A program made the translations under genes and the position numbers. From Bifidobacterium animalis subsp. animalis ATCC 25527 (GTDB lineage: Bacteria > Actinomycetota > Actinomycetes > Actinomycetales > Bifidobacteriaceae), in the NCBI RefSeq assembly GCF_000260715.1, contig NC_017834.1:1054001-1118000 (forward strand): 64,000 nucleotides of DNA, read 5' to 3'. Position 1 is the stretch's first letter, and every line of letters starts with the position of its first letter. Under the pieces are notes generated by a model, which saw only the letters and a list, made by a program, of their open reading frames with translations, made no database searches and was not told the DNA's origin. This document shows, piece after piece, positions 59,150 through 64,000 of this stretch.

Positions 59150-60652
59150 TCAGGCGCATGCAATCCCATCTGCGGGCGTGCCGGACAACGCTTCCAGCAT
59201 CACCCCGTAATCGTCCGCATCAATATAGATGGCGCATGACCGCGGTGGGCATCGCATTATGCCCTGCCCCTGTGTGTCAGTCGTCGCCGGGGCATCAGGA
59301 TGGCATACGTCGATAAGCGTGTGCGAGGCGAGCGCCGCATTGCGAACCTGTCGATGGACCTCGCTGCTCCCGGTGTTGAGCACCACGCACACCGGATGGT
59401 TTCCTTCCACCACCCAGCACAGCGAATGGGCGGTGTCGCCCGGCTGCGCCTCCACCTGGTCCCCCAGCAGATGCGCGCGGATCCACACCATGTGCGGCAG
59501 GAACCTCATTGGCGGGATGAGATCGTGGGGTACGCCATAGTAATCGCCGAAGAACACGCAAGGCAACACGGTGTCGCGTAGCAGAATGCATGCGTACGCC
59601 AACGGTTTGAACCATGGTTGCACCCAGGATTCGAGCGCCTGACCGGGTTGTGTGTCATGGTTGTCCACGAAGGTGCATGCATACGTCGGTTCACGCTCAT
59701 ACAGCGTGTCTGCGGCAAGTCCCCGCAGATCGAATCCCTCTGGGTTCTTTGAGGCCTGTTCGAAGCGGAAATGGAGTGCGACATCGAACAGCATCATGCA
59801 ATGGTTGCAATCATGCAGGTACGAGGTCAGCTCGCCCGCGTCACCCGACCAATACTCCCCCACGGCAATGCCGGGATGATTGCCGTATCGTTGCATCGTG
59901 CGCAACCATGGCGCGAAGAATCCGGCGTCGATGCTTTTCACCGCATCGAGACGGAAGCCGTCCACTCCTGTGGTCGTCGTATACCATATGCCCCAATCCG
60001 TAAGCTCCCTGGCGACCTCAGGTTCGTTGACATCGACGTCATCTCCCATGATGTAATCGAAGTTGCCGCGTTCATGGCTCACATTGTCGCTCCACTGCTT
60101 GCCGTCGAAACGCATGATGCCCGTCGTGCCATCATCGGTCGTGTAATCGGTGCCGGTGAAATCGCTCCAGTTCCATTTGAATGTCGAATACACGCCGCCG
60201 CGTTCGGGGAAATCGTATACGGTGTCCAAGGTGCGTTCGACCACGGTGGAGTCGCTTCTCGTGCGGTCGTCCACATTCACTTCATGTGTGCGCACAGGTT
60301 CCGTTCCATCGGCACCCATGCGGTGGTTGAACACGATGTCCGCGAATACACGAACACCATTGCCCTGCATCGCGCGAATCGCCTGAAGGTACTCCATGCG
60401 GGAGCCGTATTTGGTGGGAACAGAGCCTTTGGCATCGAACTCCCCAAGATCGTACATGTCATAGACGCCGTATCCCACGTCTGAATCGCCGGCCTGCCCC
60501 TTGTACGCAGGTGGAAGCCAAGCTGTGGTGAATCCGGCATGGGCCACGCTCGACGCCTGCGATGAGAGCCATCTCCATAGGTTGTGGCTTTCGGGCAGGT
60601 ACCATTCGAAGCATTGCAACATGGTCTCATGGTTTGGTTTGTCTATCGCCAT
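59150..60652 (-). CDS. Cytosolic alpha-amylase (GH13 subfamily 5-like)
   Basis: A 500-residue alpha-amylase without a signal peptide. The four GH13 regions are complete: DIVFNH (105-110), GFRLDAVKS with nucleophile Asp236, VGEYW with acid/base Glu266, and FVDNHD with Asp333. ETMLQCFEWYLPES near the N-terminus is typical of liquefying Bacillus/E. coli AmyS-type enzymes. It probably acts on imported malto-oligosaccharides or glycogen. Unlike apuB, this enzyme appears intact. A final about 25 residues (DDYGVMLEALSGTPADG) are non-conserved. Upstream 60653-60778 has no operator I can identify. Confidence 0.92.
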   Translation of the reverse strand: MAIDKPNHETMLQCFEWYLPESHNLWRWLSSQASSVAHAGFTTAWLPPAYKGQAGDSDVGYGVYDMYDLGEFDAKGSVPTKYGSRMEYLQAIRAMQGNGVRVFADIVFNHRMGADGTEPVRTHEVNVDDRTRSDSTVVERTLDTVYDFPERGGVYSTFKWNWSDFTGTDYTTDDGTTGIMRFDGKQWSDNVSHERGNFDYIMGDDVDVNEPEVARELTDWGIWYTTTTGVDGFRLDAVKSIDAGFFAPWLRTMQRYGNHPGIAVGEYWSGDAGELTSYLHDCNHCMMLFDVALHFRFEQASKNPEGFDLRGLAADTLYEREPTYACTFVDNHDTQPGQALESWVQPWFKPLAYACILLRDTVLPCVFFGDYYGVPHDLIPPMRFLPHMVWIRAHLLGDQVEAQPGDTAHSLCWVVEGNHPVCVVLNTGSSEVHRQVRNAALASHTLIDVCHPDAPATTDTQGQGIMRCPPRSCAIYIDADDYGVMLEALSGTPADGIACA

Positions 60653-60778
60653 ATCCGTTCGCGTCCGTAAGTGTCGTCAGTTGCCGTGTCCTGTTGCCTC
60701 CATGCTAACGACATTTGCATCCAATACGCCCGTAGCTTGTGGCATATTGAATTGGCCCGCGCACTGCAACATTCAATC

Positions 60779-61483
60779 TCAGAGTGTGCAGGCGTTCACG
60801 AAGGAGCGGAATATGCACCTGCTTGGTTCGTCTATTTTATATAGATGTTCAGGGTGCCATTGCACAGCACGATAGAATGCACTTCGAGGTCTGTAGATCG
60901 CTTCCACGAGACCATCCTCGCTGATCGCCATCGGATCCAGCCCCTCGCCCAGCTTGCAGATGGCCTGATGATGTCGGCTGTTGACCGCAAGGTCGGTGTC
61001 GTGTAAATCTTCTCGCAGGGGCGTCCTGCTTAGAATGTGCACATGGTGAGCCGGCCGATCATAGGGTGGGTGCTGATGATGATCGACGTCGCTGGGATGT
61101 TCGCTCGGCAGATCCTGATACAGCGTCCCTCCGCAGAAGACGTTCATGATCTGCAGACCACGGCATATGCCGAGCACCGGTTTGTCGCTTGCAACGGCAC
61201 GTTCAAGCAACGCGAGTTCCATCTCATCCCGCGCATCGCAGCAGTGCAGATTGCCGTATCGGTCCGATTCGCCGTAGCATTCCGGATTCACGTCATGCCC
61301 ACCAGTCATCACAAGACCGTCGCACATGCCGAAGATCTGGTCGGTCTCCTGTCGATCGGTCGTCAATGCAGGCATGAACGGCACTGCACCGGCCTGACGC
61401 AATGCATTCATGTACCCGGGAAGCATCCATAAGCTCCCCCGTTCGTCATCCACCAACGGCATCACCGCGACCACTGGCCTCAT
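60779..61483 (-). CDS. Class I glutamine amidotransferase / gamma-glutamyl hydrolase (PuuD-like)
   Basis: A 234-residue peptidase C26 family protein. Nucleophile Cys107 in GICRGLQIMN and the catalytic His in QWHPEH are present, as is the GGHDVNPECYGE segment typical of PuuD-like gamma-glutamyl-GABA hydrolases. The family hydrolyses gamma-glutamyl amides. No polyamine genes surround it, so the substrate is open. The ATG follows GGAGGG. Confidence 0.88.
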   Translation of the reverse strand: MRPVVAVMPLVDDERGSLWMLPGYMNALRQAGAVPFMPALTTDRQETDQIFGMCDGLVMTGGHDVNPECYGESDRYGNLHCCDARDEMELALLERAVASDKPVLGICRGLQIMNVFCGGTLYQDLPSEHPSDVDHHQHPPYDRPAHHVHILSRTPLREDLHDTDLAVNSRHHQAICKLGEGLDPMAISEDGLVEAIYRPRSAFYRAVQWHPEHLYKIDEPSRCIFRSFVNACTL

Positions 61484-61619
61484 ATGCCCTCCGTTCCCTC
61501 ATTGCCATGCAGACATGAACATGAGCACGATAGCCAAGAGAGGGACATTCTCGGTGACATGACGATTACGAATCCATTTCAGCATCGAGGTGCATGGATG
61601 CCAACCCGGCCGTAATCCG

Positions 61620-62126
61620 CTACCTGACAACACCAAAGAATTGCGCGGCTGAGATGAACCTGTAATCGTGGCCCGTGTGCCCGATGAACCCGAGCAGATC
61701 CTCGTATTCCAGACTCACCGTCTTCGTGTTCGTATTCGGGTGCATGAGCAGACGCTGGCCTGCGAGCGCGGTATCGACCAGCACCTCGACCTGCTGGTCG
61801 GCATCGTTGATGAGTGCGAGCGGAGTCACCGATCCGGGTTCGAGGTTCAATACGCGCCGCAGTTCGTCGGCATTCGCAAACGAGAGCCGGCCCGTACCGA
61901 TGATCTGTGCAAGTGCCTTGAGATCCGCTCGTCGATCCTCGCTCATCAGCACGAGATAGTAGTTTCCTTTTCGATTGGTGAGGAACAGATTCTTGATCGG
62001 GGTGCCATCGATGAGCGTTTTGACGAATTGTGCGGCCTCCATTGTCGTGACCGCGGGGTGTGTGACTTCGGTGTAGTCGATACCGAGTTCGTCGAGAATA
62101 TTATAGAGCGTCACAGTGCCGAGCAT
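61620..62126 (-). CDS. YbaK/ProX-type aminoacyl-tRNA deacylase
   Basis: A 168-residue protein of the YbaK/PrdX editing family. FVKTLIDGTPIKNLFLTNRK with the conserved Lys, LSFANADELRRVLNLEPGSVTPLAL and HPNTNTKTVSL are diagnostic. It resembles the PrdX/ProXp-ala type that hydrolyses Ala-tRNA(Pro). The ATG at 62126 (MLGTVTLYNIL) is used with GGGAGG about 10 nt upstream. A longer in-frame reading to 62387 runs through a hairpin and a neighbouring gene and is rejected. Confidence 0.9.
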   Translation of the reverse strand: MLGTVTLYNILDELGIDYTEVTHPAVTTMEAAQFVKTLIDGTPIKNLFLTNRKGNYYLVLMSEDRRADLKALAQIIGTGRLSFANADELRRVLNLEPGSVTPLALINDADQQVEVLVDTALAGQRLLMHPNTNTKTVSLEYEDLLGFIGHTGHDYRFISAAQFFGVVR

Positions 62127-62165
62127 ACCCAAGCCGCCTCCCAGACATTCCCTATGCCATGACAA

Positions 62166-62193
62166 GCCCCTCATGCCTCTGCGTGCATGAGGG
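62166..62193 (-). terminator. Terminator of the ABC operon
   Basis: 10-bp perfect stem CCCCTCATGC/GCATGAGGGG (62166-62175, 62184-62193) with an 8-nt loop, 32-59 nt after the permease stop on the minus strand. Confidence 0.75.
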
Positions 62194-62224
62194 GTGTCTG
62201 CATCACAACCGCAGTTTCCGACAA

Positions 62225-62848
62225 TCACCATTCGGCTCTGCTGAGTATGCGGTGGGATATCGATACTGATGTGACCGTGCACACCAAGCAGACAACGCCG
62301 CCAATCAGTATCAGCATGCCGTTTGGGATGGAGATCAGAGCGACGAGGATGCCCTGATTGTTCGTGACGGAAACGACGAGTACGCATATCGTGAAGATGA
62401 CGGCCATCGCCACGATGCGCATCACCGCGGCACGGTCACGGAAGGCGAGACTGATAGGGATTTCAACCGCCACCGTCACCGACACCGTCGTCAGGACAAT
62501 CACCAAGGCAACAGGCACCTGGTTCCATGCCATCTGCGGGCTCAATGTGCCGAGGGCCATGAGCACAAGCGACAGGAGCATCGGAGGGATGATGGCGCCG
62601 CAGTACTTCTCGATGAGATAATCGCGGGTATTAAATGGCATCGTGAAGAACATGCGCCGACATGCCCGTGACACGTCGTTCTGCACTGTCTTGCATACCA
62701 GCATTGCCAGCATGAGCGGCAGGAATGCCACACCGAATGCGTAGAGGTCGGAAAAAAATAGGTAGAACACGGTCAACGCCAGCATGCACACCAGCAGCAT
62801 GCGTTGCTTGCCAAGCCAGATCGCGTCTCTGACGAACAGACCTTTCAT
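62225..62848 (-). CDS. ABC transporter permease (ABC-2 type)
   Basis: A 207-residue membrane protein with about six helices (MLLVCMLALTVFYLFFSDL, MLLSLVLMALGTLSP, VALVIVLTTVSVTVAVEIPI, IVAMAVIFTICVLVVSV, MLILIGGVVCLVCTVTSVSI). It contains DVSRACRRMFFTMPFNTRDYLIEKY, a pattern seen in short ABC-2-like permeases beside GntR regulators. Its start overlaps the ATPase stop by 4 nt (ATGA). The substrate is unknown; relatives include YtrC/D-type exporters and peptide-antibiotic resistance transporters. Confidence 0.85.
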   Translation of the reverse strand: MKGLFVRDAIWLGKQRMLLVCMLALTVFYLFFSDLYAFGVAFLPLMLAMLVCKTVQNDVSRACRRMFFTMPFNTRDYLIEKYCGAIIPPMLLSLVLMALGTLSPQMAWNQVPVALVIVLTTVSVTVAVEIPISLAFRDRAAVMRIVAMAVIFTICVLVVSVTNNQGILVALISIPNGMLILIGGVVCLVCTVTSVSISHRILSRAEW

Positions 62849-63723
62849 TGCATTGTCCTTTCCTGCATCGTTGTGGTTCGCGGGTCGGCACTCATCAGCG
62901 TGATGATCTCATCGATGCTTGCCCCACAGATCCCCGCTCCAGGCAAGTTCTCCTCATAGAATCCACGTTCGTCGGTAACGGCTTTCCAGCCGCCGGGCGT
63001 GCGCTGTTTGGCGAGTATGTACCGTGGGTCTGCCGCTGACATCTGATCGTCGGTGAGTGTGAGCACCGCATATTCGTTGTGCAATGCATCGATGGTTTCG
63101 TGCATGCGAATTCGGCCGCGGTCAATGAGGTAGAAGTCGTCGCATAGATTCTCCAGGTCGGTGGCGATGTGCGAGCTGATGAGCATTGAACGGCCTGGGA
63201 TCTCCATGTATTCGCGGAGCAGGTCGAGCACTTCGTTACGGGCGATGACGTCCAGACCGGTCGTCGGCTCATCGAGGATCAGTAGTTCGGGGTGATGTGC
63301 CATTGCCATGATCGTTTTGCATTTGGCAAGCATGCCCGTGGAGAATTCCTGAATCTGCCGGTTCAGCGGAAGCATGAACCTCTGTAGCTGTGCCCTGCAC
63401 CATTGTTCGTCGAATGTCGTATAGAAGCGTCTGCGTTCGTCGATCTCATTGTTCAGCGTGAAGGTCGGCACGAACGTGCTGTCGCCGAAGGTGACGCCGG
63501 TGCGCGATTTCACGTTCACTCCCACCCGGCGGATGGGGTCACCGAGAATGGTCCCATCCCCTCCGTCCGGCCTGGCAAGTCCGAGCATGAGCCTGAATGT
63601 GGTGGTCTTGCCGGAACCGTTGGTGCCGATGAGAGCGGTGATGGTGTTGTCCGGCACCTCCATCGTCACGTCGAGGTCGAAATCCAGATAGTGCTTCGTC
63701 ACATGGTCAAGTGCAATCTTCAT
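62845..63723 (-). CDS. ABC transporter ATP-binding protein (YtrB-like)
   Basis: A 292-residue ATPase. Walker A GTNGSGKT (33-40), a signature motif in degenerate form (FSTGMLAKC, for LSGGQ), Walker B LLILDEPTTGLD and a conserved His in SHIA are visible. The C-terminal region contains ALHNEYAVLTL, as in YtrB-type subunits. It overlaps the GntR regulator stop by 4 nt and the permease start by 4 nt, so all three genes form one tight unit. Confidence 0.92.
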   Translation of the reverse strand: MKIALDHVTKHYLDFDLDVTMEVPDNTITALIGTNGSGKTTTFRLMLGLARPDGGDGTILGDPIRRVGVNVKSRTGVTFGDSTFVPTFTLNNEIDERRRFYTTFDEQWCRAQLQRFMLPLNRQIQEFSTGMLAKCKTIMAMAHHPELLILDEPTTGLDVIARNEVLDLLREYMEIPGRSMLISSHIATDLENLCDDFYLIDRGRIRMHETIDALHNEYAVLTLTDDQMSAADPRYILAKQRTPGGWKAVTDERGFYEENLPGAGICGASIDEIITLMSADPRTTTMQERTMQ

Positions 63724-64000
63724 GATGCTCCTTCAGTCCGTTCGGCGGTGCCGCCCGAATCCGCGGAGGCGTCTTCAAGCAGCATGACGACAAGCTCGAG
63801 GATCTCCTCGCGGGTCAGCCCAAGCCGCTGGGCTTTGGCGATGGCCTGCGCGAACTGCTCCTCGACCTGGCGGTTGAGCTCCTCGGCGACGATGTTCGGC
63901 GAGATCTGCGCAACAAAGCTGCCCTTGCCCTGAACGGTGATGACAAGTCCCTCCCGTTCAAGTACGTCGTATGCTTTCTTCACCGTCAGTGCGGAGATTC
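63720..64000 (-). CDS. GntR family regulator (YtrA-like), 5' end outside window
   Basis: The 3' part of a GntR-type repressor. The frame is open to the right edge and shows the end of the winged-helix domain (ISALTVKKAYDVLEREGLV, VQGKGSFVAQ), then an amphipathic helix (LNRQVEEQFAQAIAKAQRLG) and a short tail. The short effector part is typical of the YtrA subfamily, which represses its own ABC operon. The N-terminal about 30-35 residues lie outside the window. Confidence 0.88.
   Translation of the reverse strand, partial: ISALTVKKAYDVLEREGLVITVQGKGSFVAQISPNIVAEELNRQVEEQFAQAIAKAQRLGLTREEILELVVMLLEDASADSGGTAERTEGAS

Overview
The window is a dense, high-GC actinobacterial chromosome segment with no phage, insertion sequence or CRISPR array. 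It looks like Bifidobacterium. The supporting features are the fused shikimate kinase/dehydroquinate synthase, the complete sufBDCSUT cluster, the phoH-ybeY-CNNM-era run, glgC, and an ApuB-type extracellular amylopullulanase. The gene order and a decayed starch enzyme would suit a host-adapted species such as B. animalis, but the species call is inference.

Layout. 1-6.4 kb (minus strand): gltB (its 3' part lies outside the window), hemW, lepA. 6.5-11 kb: rpsT, a TRIC/UPF0126 membrane protein, ilvE, rplY and an alpha/beta hydrolase. 11-14 kb: three-subunit transhydrogenase pntA1-pntA2-pntB. 14-16.3 kb: a fadD-like acyl-CoA ligase. 16.4-21.8 kb (minus strand): rsmE, HIT protein, phoH, ybeY, a frameshifted CNNM protein and era. 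This is a ribosome-maturation block. 21.9-24.4 kb (plus strand): tRNA-Leu(GAG), a SpoU-family methyltransferase and glgC. 24.5-30.5 kb (minus strand): the SUF iron-sulfur operon. 30.7-34.2 kb: L,D-transpeptidase and pyrG. 34.4-39.0 kb: remnant of apuB. 39.4-42.9 kb: aroQ, aroKB and aroC. 42.9-48.5 kb: an A24 peptidase, mltG, ruvX, alaS and two small conserved genes. 48.6-55.8 kb: phosphoglycerate-mutase family, 4-TM membrane protein, rpsD, pcrA, xpt and a xanthine/uracil permease. 56-64 kb: a broken DUF3737 gene, patB/malY, a membrane protein pair, cytosolic alpha-amylase, a class I amidotransferase, a YbaK/ProX deacylase and a YtrA-like GntR/ABC operon.

Two themes stand out. First, several genes are broken. 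apuB carries a deletion-frameshift, an in-frame amber codon and loss of the pullulanase catalytic core. DUF3737 has one amber codon. The CNNM gene and a membrane-protein pair each look split by a single missing base. Second, gene ends are marked by unusually long, perfectly paired hairpins (up to a 64-nt perfect palindrome), several of them touching or overlapping the stop codons of convergent genes. Three genes also have a -10 box exactly 6 nt before the ATG and no Shine-Dalgarno sequence, which predicts leaderless mRNAs.

How the genes work together. Shikimate (aroQ-aroKB-aroC), glutamate (gltB), branched-chain amino acid (ilvE) and NADPH (pnt) genes serve amino-acid synthesis. xpt plus the permease form a purine-salvage operon. 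glgC and the intracellular amylase handle storage and oligosaccharide glucans. I found no coherent novel multi-gene defence or metabolic system. The most notable signals are the gene decay, the palindromic terminators and the leaderless promoters.
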